Numbered from the stretch's first letter, positions 54,770-63,286 are shown. The stretch is 64,000 nucleotides of DNA from Amycolatopsis camponoti (GCF_902497555.1 NZ_CABVGP010000001.1:2150501-2214500); one strand, 5' to 3'. Numbers and translations are program-made. Notes: generated by a model from the sequence alone, not told the origin.

Positions 54770-56026
54770 ATGACCAGCCAAGAAGCGCTGAGCGAGGACG
54801 AGATCGAGTCGGGGTGGGTCGGCGGCGAGGCGCCGAAGCTCAACACCACGGTCACCCTCGTCGACTACGACCCGGAGTGGCCGGCGCAGTTCGAGCGTGA
54901 GGCCGAGCGGATCCGGGGTGCGCTGGGGGAGCGGGTGCTCGTCCTCGAGCACGTCGGGTCGACGTCGGTGCCGGGCCTGTGCGCCAAGCCCTGCGTCGAC
55001 ATCCTGCTCGAAGTGCCGGACTCCGACGACGAAGACGCGTACCTCCCGGCCCTGGAAGCCGCGGGCTACCAGCTCGTGATCCGAGAGCCGGACTGGGAGA
55101 AGCACCGCTGCTTCAAGGGCCCGGACACGAACATCAACCTGCACGTCTACTCGCCGGGCAACGGCCAGACGCCGCGCTACCGGCTCTTCCGCGACCGGCT
55201 GCGGTCGCACCCGGAGGAGCTGGCGCTTTACGCGACGACGAAGCGCGAGCTGGGTGCGAAGGAGTGGAAGTACATCCAGCAGTACGCCGACGCCAAGACG
55301 GCGGTGGTCGAGGAGATCCTCGCCCGCGCGCGGGCCGAGCAGTACGACGGCTACAGCGAGGCCTACGCGTCGCACGCGGAGAAGTCCGTCACCAACGCCC
55401 TCTACGACCGGCCCGCGATCGTGGACCTGGCCGGCGACGTCGAGGGCCTGAGCGTCCTCGACGTCGGCTGCGCGGCCGGGCACCTCAGCGCGTTGCTGGC
55501 CGGCCGTGGCGCCGACGTCCTCGGCGTCGACGCCAGCGCGGGCATGGTCGAGGTCGCCCGGCGGAAGTTCGGAGACGTCGCCCGGTTCGAGGTCGTGGAC
55601 GTCACCGGGCCGCTGCCGCTGCCGGACGCCTCGATCGACGTCGTCACGGCGTCGGTCGTGCTGCACTACCTGAAGGACTGGACCGCCACCCTGGCCGAGT
55701 TCCGGCGGGTCCTGAAGCCGGGCGGCCGGCTGGTGTTCTCGGTGCACCACCCGGGCGAGGACTGGCGCTGGTTCGAGAAGGACGACTACTTCCAGCTCGA
55801 ACTGCTCGAAGACGACTTCGGCCTCGACGGGAAACCGCACCCGGTCCGCTTCTACCGGCGGCCGCTGAGCTGGACGTTCCAGGCGGTGCGCGACGCCGGG
55901 TTCGCCGTCGACCGGCTGGTGGAACCGATGCCGGTGCCCGAGGCGGCCGACGTCGATCCGAAGTGGACGGTGAAGCTGCGGACCGAGCCGCGGTTCCTCT
56001 ACTTCCGGGCGGTCAGTCCTTCTTAG
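54770..56026 (+). CDS. GrpB-methyltransferase fusion protein
   Basis: 418 aa with two clear domains. Residues about 28-190 are GrpB (nucleotidyltransferase-like): LVDYDPEWPAQFEREAERIR, HVGSTSVPGLCAKPCVDI, INLHVYSPGNG. Residues about 195-410 are a class I SAM methyltransferase: VLDVGCAAGHLSALLAGRGA, FEVVDVTGPLPLPDASIDVV, FRRVLKPGGRLVFSVHHPGE. GrpB alone is usually about 180 aa, so this is a full-length fusion. Substrates unknown. It overlaps the convergent TetR gene by 14 bp. Confidence 0.86.
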   Translation: MTSQEALSEDEIESGWVGGEAPKLNTTVTLVDYDPEWPAQFEREAERIRGALGERVLVLEHVGSTSVPGLCAKPCVDILLEVPDSDDEDAYLPALEAAGYQLVIREPDWEKHRCFKGPDTNINLHVYSPGNGQTPRYRLFRDRLRSHPEELALYATTKRELGAKEWKYIQQYADAKTAVVEEILARARAEQYDGYSEAYASHAEKSVTNALYDRPAIVDLAGDVEGLSVLDVGCAAGHLSALLAGRGADVLGVDASAGMVEVARRKFGDVARFEVVDVTGPLPLPDASIDVVTASVVLHYLKDWTATLAEFRRVLKPGGRLVFSVHHPGEDWRWFEKDDYFQLELLEDDFGLDGKPHPVRFYRRPLSWTFQAVRDAGFAVDRLVEPMPVPEAADVDPKWTVKLRTEPRFLYFRAVSPS

Positions 56027-56672
56027 CGAGGTCCTGGATGAGGTCGACGATCTCCCGGCTGACCGGGCGGAACATCCGCAGCCGGGAGAGCGCGGCCAGC
56101 CGCGCGAGCAGCGGCACGCTGCGCTCCACCAGCATCCGGCTGCGCTTCTGCCCGCGGGAGCGGTCGTGGACCCAGAACAGCACCACGCCCATCTGGTACA
56201 GCCAGAGCAGCTCCGGCAGCTGCTCGCGCAGCTCCGGGTCGAGCTTGACGTCGGAGCCGTCGACGACCTCGCGCATGAGGCCGATCGACGCCTCGCGGGC
56301 GGCCGAGGAGTCGTCGCTGAACGGGCTCAGCGGCGACTCCGGGTCGGCTGCGTTGACGAAGAACTGCGTGCCGAAGCGGTGGTAGGGCTCGGCGATGTCC
56401 AGCCAGCACAGCAGCACGGTCTTCAGGCGGGCGGCGAACGCGGTCTCGCCGCCGATCCGGGCGCGCGCCTCGCCGAGGTGCCGCCGCGCGATCTCGTCGT
56501 AGAAGCCCTGGATCAGCTGTTCCTTCGACGAGAAGTAGTAGTAGGCGTTGCCGACGGAGACACCCGCTCCGGCGGCGATCGCGCGCATCGTCGTGCGGTC
56601 GTAGCCGTTCTCGGTGAACAGCCGCATCGCGGTCGTGACGATCAGGGACCGCGTTTCCTCGCTCTTGGCCAC
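56013..56672 (-). CDS. TetR family repressor
   Basis: 219 aa from GTG 56672 (56696 and 56681 are alternatives). HTH: TMRAIAAGAGVSVGNAYYYF after TTAMRLFTENGYDR. The C-terminal domain holds WLYQMGVVLFWVHDRS, typical of TetR ligand domains. It follows the membrane-protein gene on the same strand, and twin palindromes upstream of that gene are its likely operators, so the pair is probably self-repressed. Confidence 0.88.
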   Translation of the reverse strand: MAKSEETRSLIVTTAMRLFTENGYDRTTMRAIAAGAGVSVGNAYYYFSSKEQLIQGFYDEIARRHLGEARARIGGETAFAARLKTVLLCWLDIAEPYHRFGTQFFVNAADPESPLSPFSDDSSAAREASIGLMREVVDGSDVKLDPELREQLPELLWLYQMGVVLFWVHDRSRGQKRSRMLVERSVPLLARLAALSRLRMFRPVSREIVDLIQDLAKKD

Positions 56673-56697
56673 GTGCGGCACGTTAGCGCCGGGCACG

Positions 56698-57114
56698 TCA
56701 GGGCGCGGGGAAGGGCGGGACCTGCGGCATGCCGTAGGGCATGGTCGCCGGGCGCGGTGCCTGCTTCGGCGCCAGGTGGTGGCGGCGGATGCCGTTGAAG
56801 ATCAGCACGTTCGTCAGGTGCATCGCGCCGAGGATCAGCGCGACGACGCCGACCTTCACCGAGAGCAGCTCGAACACCTCGCGGGCGGTCGGCACCTCGG
56901 CGTGGCTGGTCAGGAAGAGCGTCACGAAGCCGAGGCTGACCAAGTAGAAGCCGACGACCAGCAGCTGGTTGACGGCGTTGGCCAGGCCGGGGCTGTCGGC
57001 GAAGACCTCGGTGAGGAAGGTGCGGCCGTGGCGGCTCAGCGTCCGGGCCACGAGCACCGTCAGCGGGATGCTGATCAGCAGGTAGAGGGCGTACGCGACG
57101 ACTATCGGGTCCAT
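56698..57114 (-). CDS. Integral membrane protein, TetR-controlled
   Basis: 138 aa with four membrane helices: YALYLLISIPLTVLVARTL, AVNQLLVVGFYLVSLGFVTL, then LLSVKVGVVALILGAMHLTN and the tail IRRHHLAPKQAPRP. No family assigned; the layout recalls small actinobacterial membrane proteins linked to TetR repressors. Starts behind GGAGGA at a promoter flanked by two operators. Confidence 0.8.
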   Translation of the reverse strand: MDPIVVAYALYLLISIPLTVLVARTLSRHGRTFLTEVFADSPGLANAVNQLLVVGFYLVSLGFVTLFLTSHAEVPTAREVFELLSVKVGVVALILGAMHLTNVLIFNGIRRHHLAPKQAPRPATMPYGMPQVPPFPAP

Positions 57115-57128
57115 GGGTCCTCCTTGTT

Positions 57129-57142
57129 TTGAACGTGTTCAA
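57129..57142. promoter_or_regulatory. TetR operator A
   Basis: TTGAACGTGTTCAA, palindromic except for the central GT, 14 bp upstream of the membrane-protein start and just downstream of the expected transcription start. Confidence 0.7.
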
Positions 57143-57148
57143 GAAGGG

Positions 57149-57177
57149 ACGGTAGCGCTGAATTTGAACGCGTTCAA
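57149..57177 (-). promoter_or_regulatory. Promoter of the membrane protein-tetR operon
   Basis: On minus, TTGAAC (57177-57172), 17-bp spacer, TACCGT (57154-57149). Its -35 lies inside operator B. Confidence 0.55.
57164..57177. promoter_or_regulatory. TetR operator B
   Basis: TTGAACGCGTTCAA, a perfect 14-bp palindrome, identical to operator A except for one central base. Centre-to-centre distance is 35 bp. Confidence 0.7.
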
Positions 57178-57221
57178 GAGGGCTGCGTCACGCGGCGGTC
57201 CTCGTGCCCTACGGTGAGATC

Positions 57222-58154
57222 ATGCGGATCGCGATTCTCGACGACTACCAGGACGTCGCTCTGACCTTCGGTGACTGGGACTCGCTGAAGGCCGACATCA
57301 CCGTCTTCACCGAGCCCCTCACCGACGTCGTGGGGCAGCTCCAGGGCTTCGACGTGATCGTCGCGATGCGCGAACGCACCCGCTTCCCCGCCGAGGTGCT
57401 CGACCGGCTGCCGGACTTGAAGCTGCTCGTCAGCACCGGCCCGCGCAACGCCGCCATCGACGTGCCGGCCGCGAAACGCAACGGCGTCGTCGTGTCCAGG
57501 ACCGGGTACCTCGGCGAACCCACCGCCGAGCACACCTGGGCGCTGATCCTGGCCGCGTCGCGGAACCTGCCGCAGGAGTTCCGGTCGATGCGCGAAGGCG
57601 GCTGGCAGACGACCGTCGGCACGATGCTGCACGGCAAGACCCTGGGCCTGCTCGGCCTCGGCCGCCTCGGCGCGGGCGCGGCGAAGATCGGGCAGGCCTT
57701 CGGCATGGAGACCATTGCCTGGAGCCAGAACCTGACGCCGGAGAAGGCCGCCCCGCACGGCGTGACCGCGGTGGCGAAGGACGAGCTGTTCGCCCGCTCG
57801 GACGTGCTCTCGATCCACCTCGTGCTCAGCGGCCGCACCCGCGGCCTGGTCGGCGCCGCCGAACTCGCCGCGATGAAGCCGAGCGCGTTGCTGGTGAACA
57901 CCTCGCGCGGCCCGATCGTCGACGAGTCCGCGCTGGTGGACGCGTTGCGGCGCAAGGAGATCCGGGCGGCGGCGCTGGACGTCTACGACGTCGAGCCGTT
58001 CCCGGCCGACCATCCACTGAGGACGATGGACAACGCGGTCCTGACGCCGCACCTGGGGTTCGTCGCGCGGGAGACCTACGAGATCTTCTACGGCGACGCG
58101 GTCGAGGACATCGCGGCCTTCCAGGCGGGGGAGCCGATCCGGCTCATGGAGTGA
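57222..58154 (+). CDS. D-2-hydroxyacid dehydrogenase family protein
   Basis: 310 aa of the D-isomer-specific dehydrogenase family (PGDH-like). Catalytic-domain start MRIAILDDYQDVALTFGDWD, NAD-site GKTLGLLGLGRLGAGAAKIG, arginine segment VNTSRGPIVDESALVDALR, and His motif TPHLGFVARETYE. It reduces 2-oxoacids or oxidises the D-hydroxyacid; substrate unknown. Divergent from the TetR-controlled operon and may share its operators. Confidence 0.9.
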   Translation: MRIAILDDYQDVALTFGDWDSLKADITVFTEPLTDVVGQLQGFDVIVAMRERTRFPAEVLDRLPDLKLLVSTGPRNAAIDVPAAKRNGVVVSRTGYLGEPTAEHTWALILAASRNLPQEFRSMREGGWQTTVGTMLHGKTLGLLGLGRLGAGAAKIGQAFGMETIAWSQNLTPEKAAPHGVTAVAKDELFARSDVLSIHLVLSGRTRGLVGAAELAAMKPSALLVNTSRGPIVDESALVDALRRKEIRAAALDVYDVEPFPADHPLRTMDNAVLTPHLGFVARETYEIFYGDAVEDIAAFQAGEPIRLME

Positions 58155-58301
58155 AGCGTGCGGCCCGCCGGGGCCCGAGGTCCCCGCACCGGCCCGGCGG
58201 CGGGCCCGCACGAGAACCATGACACCACCGGCAGCGCACGCCGGGCAGGGTCCAAAGACCCTGCTGAACGCGTCCGTTCGGCTTGACGACGGGCCCGCGC
58301 T

Positions 58302-58347
58302 GGTCGTGAGTGAGAAACAGCGTTAGAACACTGTTTCTCACTCACGA
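58302..58347. repeat. Dispersed palindrome, copy 2, between convergent genes
   Basis: Matches 25197-25242 at 45 of 46 positions; 17-bp stem (58304-58320 and 58331-58347). It lies 148 bp after the dehydrogenase stop and supplies the last Ser codon and stop of the convergent hydrolase. Confidence 0.85.
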
Positions 58348-59826
58348 GAACGGGACCGCGTCCGGCGCGCAGGTGGTGCCCTCCGCCGGTGCGGCCGGAT
58401 CCGTCAGATAGCGAACGACGGCCGCCGAGGCGCACGCGCTCGGCGCGTCCAGCGAAGTGTGGCCGTATCCGTCGACGACCAGCACCCGGCCGTCGCCCAG
58501 CTCGGCCGCCGTCGCCCGGGCGTTGTGCAGCGGGGTCGCCGGGTCGAACCGGTTGTTCAGCACCAGGATCGGGTTCGCGCGCCGCCGGTTCCACGGGCCG
58601 GTGTACCGGTCGTCGTCGTGCGCGGGCCAGCCGACGCACTGGGCCATCGAGAACACCGCGCCCAGCCCGAAATACGGCTGACGCGCGCTCTCCCGCGTCG
58701 CCAGTGCCGCATAATCCGCCGCCGAGGACGGGTTGTCGCTGTCGACGCACTGGACGGCCAGGAACCCGGGGGAGTGCGTCGGCACGTACGGGTCGAGCAC
58801 CGGCGCGGCCGGACCGGAACCCACCGGCATCGCGGCCAGGGTCTGCGCGAGCCGTTTCCACCGCCCCGACTGGTACAGCGCGCTGTCGACGGTCCTCATC
58901 AGCGAGCCGACGCCCGGGCCGCGCGACGCCTGCGCGAAGATCCCGGCGAACCTCGCCTTCGGGTCACCGGCGGAGAACGCGCACTTCGGCCCGGCCGCGG
59001 CGCACACCGCGAAGAACTGGTCCAGCTCCTGCTGCTGCGCCCCGGCGACGTCGGCGCGGACGTCGACCGGCTCCTTCTCCTGCCTCGGCTTCCCGGTGGC
59101 GTTCGCGACGAGGTCGAGCGTGCCGTCGAGGGTCATCGCGCGGACCTTGTCCGGGAACAGGTTCGCGTACGTGCCACCCAGGTAGGTGCCGTAGGAGTAG
59201 CCGTAGAAGTTCAGCGTGGGATCGCCGACGGCCTGGCGCAGCAGCTCCAGGTCGCGCGCCACGTTCGCCGTCGACAGGTGGCTCAGCAGCGCCCCCGACC
59301 CGGCCGCGCACGCCCGGCCCGGCGCCGCGCTCGCCGCGAAGAACGCGTCCGGCTGACGCAGCGGCGAGCCCGGCGCGGGGGCGTGGTCGGCGCCGGGACA
59401 GCTGATCGGCGCGGACCCGCCGATCCCGCGCGGGTCGAAGCTCACCAGGTCGAAGCGGGCGCGCAGCTCGTCGGGGTAGCGGTCGGCGAACCGCGTCAGC
59501 TCACCGACGCCGTCCGTGCCCGGGCCGCCGAAGTTGAAGAACAGCGAGCCGACCCGCCGGCCCGGGTCGCTCGCCGGCAGCCGGATCACCGAGAGCGTGA
59601 GCGCGGTGCCCTTCGGCTCGCGGTAGCTCAGCGGCACGGACGCGGCCGCGCACTGGAACTTCCCGTGGCACGGCGTCCAGCGCAGCGCCGGCACGGCGGC
59701 GCCGTTCGTGCCCAGCGCGGGCGGGGCTTCGGGGGCGGCCGCGGACGGCGGCGCGGGAGCGGGTGCGGCCTGGGGTGCGCTGCAGGCGGCGAGCAGGAGC
59801 AGCAGGGCGGCGAGCAGGGCCTTCAC
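58342..59826 (-). CDS. Secreted lipoprotein alpha/beta hydrolase, TAP-like
   Basis: 494 aa. N-terminal VKALLAALLLLLAAC signal with lipobox cysteine, then an Ala/Pro-rich linker. Tripeptidyl-aminopeptidase-type fold: LVSFDPRGIGGSAPISCPGA, nucleophile YGYSYGTYLG (Ser211), LVLNNRFDPATP aspartate and DGYGHTSLD histidine. Unlike its relative at 5221-6768 the triad is intact. It likely trims peptides outside the cell. The GTG overlaps the upstream stop. Confidence 0.9.
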   Translation of the reverse strand: MKALLAALLLLLAACSAPQAAPAPAPPSAAAPEAPPALGTNGAAVPALRWTPCHGKFQCAAASVPLSYREPKGTALTLSVIRLPASDPGRRVGSLFFNFGGPGTDGVGELTRFADRYPDELRARFDLVSFDPRGIGGSAPISCPGADHAPAPGSPLRQPDAFFAASAAPGRACAAGSGALLSHLSTANVARDLELLRQAVGDPTLNFYGYSYGTYLGGTYANLFPDKVRAMTLDGTLDLVANATGKPRQEKEPVDVRADVAGAQQQELDQFFAVCAAAGPKCAFSAGDPKARFAGIFAQASRGPGVGSLMRTVDSALYQSGRWKRLAQTLAAMPVGSGPAAPVLDPYVPTHSPGFLAVQCVDSDNPSSAADYAALATRESARQPYFGLGAVFSMAQCVGWPAHDDDRYTGPWNRRRANPILVLNNRFDPATPLHNARATAAELGDGRVLVVDGYGHTSLDAPSACASAAVVRYLTDPAAPAEGTTCAPDAVPFS

Positions 59827-60638
59827 GCGCTCAATTCCGCCAGGACGGCGTCGGTGTAGCGCGGCCAGACCTCGGCGGCCCACGGGCCGAACGCGCGGTC
59901 GGTCAGCGCGACGCAGGCCGCGCCCGCGTCCGGGTCGACCCAGAGGAACGTGCCGGACTGGCCGAAGTGCCCGAAGGTGCGCGGCGAGCTGTTCGCGCCG
60001 GTCCAGTGCGGGCTCTTGTGGTCGCGGATCTCGAAGCCGAGGCCCCAGTCGTTGGGCTTCTGGTGCCCGAACCCGGGCAGCACGCCGGACAGGCCCGGGA
60101 AGACGACATTCGTCGCCTCGGCGACGGTCGCGGGGTCGAGCAGCTTGGGTGCCTGCAGCTCGGCAACGAAGGCCACGAGGTCGTCCACAGTGGACTCCGC
60201 ACCGGAGGCGGGCGAACCCGTCAAGGCGGTCGAAGTCATGCCGAGCGGGGCGAACAGCGCCTCGGCCTGGTACTGCGCGAAGGGGATGCCGGAGTGCTCG
60301 GCCAGCGCGTCGGCCAGCTGCTCGAACCCGGCGTTGGAGTAGAGCCGCCGCGTGCCCGGCTCGGCCATGGCCTTGTGCGCGTCGAAGGCGAGGCCGGAGG
60401 TGTGGGCGAGCAGGTGCCGCACGGTCGAGCCCTCGGGACCGGCCGGCGTGTCGAGCTCGACGACGCCCTCTTCGACCGCGATGAGCGCGGCGTAGGCGGT
60501 CAGCGGCTTGCTGACCGAAGCCAGCCGGAACTTCCGCGCGGTGTCGCCGTGGCGGCCCACGACGGTCCCGTCCGCGGAGACCACGGCCGTCGCCGCGTTG
60601 TCCACCGGCCACTCGTCGATCAGGCGCACGCTCTCCAT
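59823..60638 (-). CDS. Serine hydrolase, class C beta-lactamase/DD-peptidase family
   Basis: 271 aa. SxxK motif RLASVSKPL (Ser41, Lys44), YxN motif RRLYSNAGFEQL and FGQSGTFLW in place of KTG. Cytosolic by appearance (no signal peptide). Family members are esterases, D-aminopeptidases or carboxypeptidases; resistance is not implied. ATG 60638; its TGA overlaps the next GTG. Confidence 0.88.
   Translation of the reverse strand: MESVRLIDEWPVDNAATAVVSADGTVVGRHGDTARKFRLASVSKPLTAYAALIAVEEGVVELDTPAGPEGSTVRHLLAHTSGLAFDAHKAMAEPGTRRLYSNAGFEQLADALAEHSGIPFAQYQAEALFAPLGMTSTALTGSPASGAESTVDDLVAFVAELQAPKLLDPATVAEATNVVFPGLSGVLPGFGHQKPNDWGLGFEIRDHKSPHWTGANSSPRTFGHFGQSGTFLWVDPDAGAACVALTDRAFGPWAAEVWPRYTDAVLAELSA
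60183..60195. repeat. Copy of GTCCACTGTGGAC (serine hydrolase gene, minus)
   Basis: Plus strand reads GTCCACAGTGGAC; on the coding strand it is the exact motif, read as Ser-Thr-Val-Asp. Confidence 0.85.
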
Positions 60639-60657
60639 GCGTCCACCCTACGAAACG

Positions 60658-60708
60658 CCACGAAGGCCCCCGCACCGGTGTCGGGGACCGGTGCGAGGGC
60701 CTTCGTGG
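60658..60708. terminator. Long hairpin downstream of ptsH
   Basis: Arms 60658-60679 and 60687-60708 pair over 22 positions with one C-A mismatch. It starts 8 bp after the HPr gene end (minus strand) and separates it from the serine hydrolase gene. Confidence 0.8.
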
Positions 60709-60715
60709 ATCCAGC

Positions 60716-60982
60716 TCAGGCGTCGAGGTCGGTGGCGACCAGCTGGGCGACCGCTTCCACGGCCTCCTCTGCACCCTCGCCCTCGGCGCTGATGACGACC
60801 TCGTCGCCGTACCCGGCGGCGAGGGTCATCAGGTTGAGCACGCTGCCGGCGGCCACCGGGCTCCCGCCGGCCTTCGCGATCTGCACCGCGACGGGTTGCG
60901 CCGCGGCCGCCTTCGCCACCAGCGCGGCCGGCCTGGCGTGCAGGCCCACCTTGCTCGCCACGGCGACGCGTTTCTCCGGCAT
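60716..60982 (-). CDS. ptsH: Phosphocarrier protein HPr
   Basis: 88 aa. Phospho-acceptor His15 in KVGLHARPAALVAKAAA and the regulatory-serine region AAGSVLNLMTLAAGYGDEV. It relays phosphate from enzyme I (not in this window) to EIIA. It lies 41 bp downstream of the EIIC gene on the same strand, between it and a terminator. Confidence 0.95.
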   Translation of the reverse strand: MPEKRVAVASKVGLHARPAALVAKAAAAQPVAVQIAKAGGSPVAAGSVLNLMTLAAGYGDEVVISAEGEGAEEAVEAVAQLVATDLDA

Positions 60983-61023
60983 GTTCGTCCTCTCCCTAAG
61001 GGGTGTTACGTCGGTTACGGATG

Positions 61024-62259
61024 TTACGCGGCGGCCGTGCGGTCGAGGTCGGCCTCGATCGAGTCGTCCTCACGGCCCGGCGTGCGCAGGTTCCACTTGG
61101 TGATCGCGAAGCGGAAGACCACGTAGTAGATCACCGCGTAGACGAGCCCGATCGGGATCAGCAGCCACGGCTTCTGCGCGGCGGGGGCCCCGAAGTTGAG
61201 CAGGTAGTCGATCGCGCCGGCCGAGAAGTTGAAGCTCTGGTGGATGCCCAGCGCGTTGCAGATCGCCAGCGAGGTGCCGGTCATGATCGCGTGGAACAAG
61301 TACAGCGGCCACGCGACGAACATGAACGAGAACTCGATCGGCTCGGTGACACCGGTCAGGAACGAGGTCAGCGCACCGGCGATCATCACACCGCCGACGA
61401 CCTTCTTCTGCGCCGGGCGGGCCGTCTGCCAGATGGCGAGGGCGGCGGCGGGCAGCGCGAACATGAAGATCGGGAAGAAGCCCGTGGTGAAGGCACCCGC
61501 CGACATCTTGCCCGCGACGAAGTTGTTGATGTCACCGCCGTCGAAGATGAACCAGACGGGGACGTTGAGCAGCTGGTGCAGACCGACCGGGATGAGCAGG
61601 CGGTTCAGCGCGCCGTAGATGCCGCCACCGACGATCGGGGAGGCCGTGACCGCGTCACCGGCGGCCTGGATGCCCTGGTCGACCCAGTGGAAGACCAGGC
61701 CGAAGATCACGCCGAGGAGCACCATGACGCCCGCGGTGATGATCGGGACGAACCGGCGGCCGCCGAAGAACGCCAGGTAGGCGGGCAGCTTGATGCGGTG
61801 GTACTTCTGCCACAGCAACGCGGCCACGATGCCGACCACGACACCGGCGAGCACCGAGTAGGGCCACTTGATCGGCGCGAGCTCGGTGGCGCCGGCCTTG
61901 TAACCGGGCAGGTCGCTCAGCGGGGCGAACACCTGGATGACGGCGCTGAAGACGAAGAAGCCGACGACCGCCGCGACGGCGGTCGAGCCGTCGCCCTTCT
62001 TGGCGAAGCCGACCGCGATGCCGACCGCGAACAGCAGCGGCAGCCAGTTGAACAGCGTGCCGCCCGCGGCGCCCAGCACCGAGGCGACCTTGTTCCAGCC
62101 GAGGCCGTCCTTGCCGAGCATGTCGTCCTGTCCGAACCGCAACAGGATGCCCGCCGCCGGGAGCACGGCGATGGGGAGCATGAGGCTACGGCCGAAGCGC
62201 TGAAGACCGGCGAGACCGCTGCCGCTCTTCTTCGCCCCCTCCGCGGTGGTGGAGCTCAT
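61024..62259 (-). CDS. PTS transporter EIIC subunit, glucose/N-acetylglucosamine family
   Basis: 411 aa membrane channel with about ten helices. Family motifs: GRSLMLPIAVLPAAGILLRF, LPLLFAVGIAVGFAKKGDGS, IPVGLHQLLNVPVWFIF, VTEPIEFSFMFVAWPLYLFH. The GVTEPIEF segment is the sugar/phospho-transfer loop of the PtsG/NagE family. The IIB and IIA partners are separate genes across the divergent promoter, so this is a split PTS. A GlcNAc substrate is suggested by the DasR-like regulator. ATG 62259 follows GGAGGA. Confidence 0.9.
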   Translation of the reverse strand: MSSTTAEGAKKSGSGLAGLQRFGRSLMLPIAVLPAAGILLRFGQDDMLGKDGLGWNKVASVLGAAGGTLFNWLPLLFAVGIAVGFAKKGDGSTAVAAVVGFFVFSAVIQVFAPLSDLPGYKAGATELAPIKWPYSVLAGVVVGIVAALLWQKYHRIKLPAYLAFFGGRRFVPIITAGVMVLLGVIFGLVFHWVDQGIQAAGDAVTASPIVGGGIYGALNRLLIPVGLHQLLNVPVWFIFDGGDINNFVAGKMSAGAFTTGFFPIFMFALPAAALAIWQTARPAQKKVVGGVMIAGALTSFLTGVTEPIEFSFMFVAWPLYLFHAIMTGTSLAICNALGIHQSFNFSAGAIDYLLNFGAPAAQKPWLLIPIGLVYAVIYYVVFRFAITKWNLRTPGREDDSIEADLDRTAAA

Positions 62260-63044
62260 CTGGATCCTCCATAGTGGGGTGGTTGACCGGGTTCCGGGGT
62301 GTTCCGGTCCAACTGCATGGTCACCTGGTAATGATCTCCCCGGTACCAGGACGTGATGTCTTCGATCGGGTCGCCGTTGGCGCTGGAGACCCGGCGGAAC
62401 ACGAGCAGGGGACTGCCGGCACGCATGCCGAGCAGCCGGGCCGTCTCGCGGTCCGCGCCTTCGGCCCAGACCGTCTGCCACGCCTGGTCGGGACGCACGT
62501 CGTACGTCTCGGCCAGCTGCGCGTAGATGGACTGGGTCAGGTCGAGCTCGAGCAGGCCGGGAGCCCGGCCCGCGTGGTACCAGCCGCGTTCGACGGCCAG
62601 GGGCACGCCGTCGGCGTGGCGCAACCGCACGAGGTGGTGTGCGGGGGCGCCCTCGGACAGCCCGAGGGCGTGCGCCGAGGCGGTCGGCGGGACCTCGGTG
62701 GCCGCCGAGACCACCTCGGTCGTCGGGGTCAGCCCCCGCCGCCGCATGTCGTCGGTGAACGACATGAGGTAGAGCTGCAGCTCCATCCGCCGGGCCGCGG
62801 TGAACGTGCCCTTGCCGCGGACCCGGGCGAGCAGACCTTCCTCGACCAGCTTGCCGATCGCCGATCTGACCGTGAGCCGCGACACGCCGTAGCGCTGGGC
62901 CAACTCACGTTCCGACGGGATCGGCGCACCCGGGGGGAGCTCGCGCTCCACCGTGCGGCGGAGGATTTCCCGCAGCTGGGCGTGCTTGGGCGTGGGCCCG
63001 TTGACGACCCGGTCGGGTGGCGGGACGTGCGCTGCCGCGCTCAT
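62256..63044 (-). CDS. GntR family regulator, DasR/NagR-like
   Basis: 262 aa. N-terminal GntR HTH (IPSERELAQRYGVSRLTVRS) and a UTRA ligand domain with QLYLMSFTDDMRRRGLTPTT and VERGWYHAGRAPGLLELDL, the HutC/NagR subtype that binds GlcN-6-P in DasR. A dre-like site lies 71 bp upstream. It overlaps the EIIC gene (ATGA), so regulator and transporter are coupled. ATG 63044 follows GAGGAGGGTG. Confidence 0.88.
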   Translation of the reverse strand: MSAAAHVPPPDRVVNGPTPKHAQLREILRRTVERELPPGAPIPSERELAQRYGVSRLTVRSAIGKLVEEGLLARVRGKGTFTAARRMELQLYLMSFTDDMRRRGLTPTTEVVSAATEVPPTASAHALGLSEGAPAHHLVRLRHADGVPLAVERGWYHAGRAPGLLELDLTQSIYAQLAETYDVRPDQAWQTVWAEGADRETARLLGMRAGSPLLVFRRVSSANGDPIEDITSWYRGDHYQVTMQLDRNTPEPGQPPHYGGSR

Positions 63045-63114
63045 CGGCGTCACCCTCCTCGTTCTCGCGTCACCGGGGACCGGTGCTCGCGTCCGGCCCG
63101 GAACATTGGTACGT

Positions 63115-63130
63115 TCCGGTCTAGACCAAT
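63115..63130. promoter_or_regulatory. DasR responsive element (dre)-like site
   Basis: TCCGGTCTAGACCAAT matches the dre consensus ACTGGTCTAGACCACT at 13 of 16 positions, with the core GGTCTAGACC intact. It lies between the divergent gntR-EIIC and EIIB-EIIA operons. Confidence 0.75.
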
Positions 63131-63286
63131 GATCTGATGGGGCAGGATGCTCCGCCGTGCGGACGGGTGTCAACCACCGTTATCCGTTCGTGGCCCGCGG
63201 CGGGGTGCATGCCGACGAACGGCGTAGTACAGGTGGACACGCGGTGCGCGTCAGGTTGGGAACAAACAGTGATCAAGGAGACCGCG

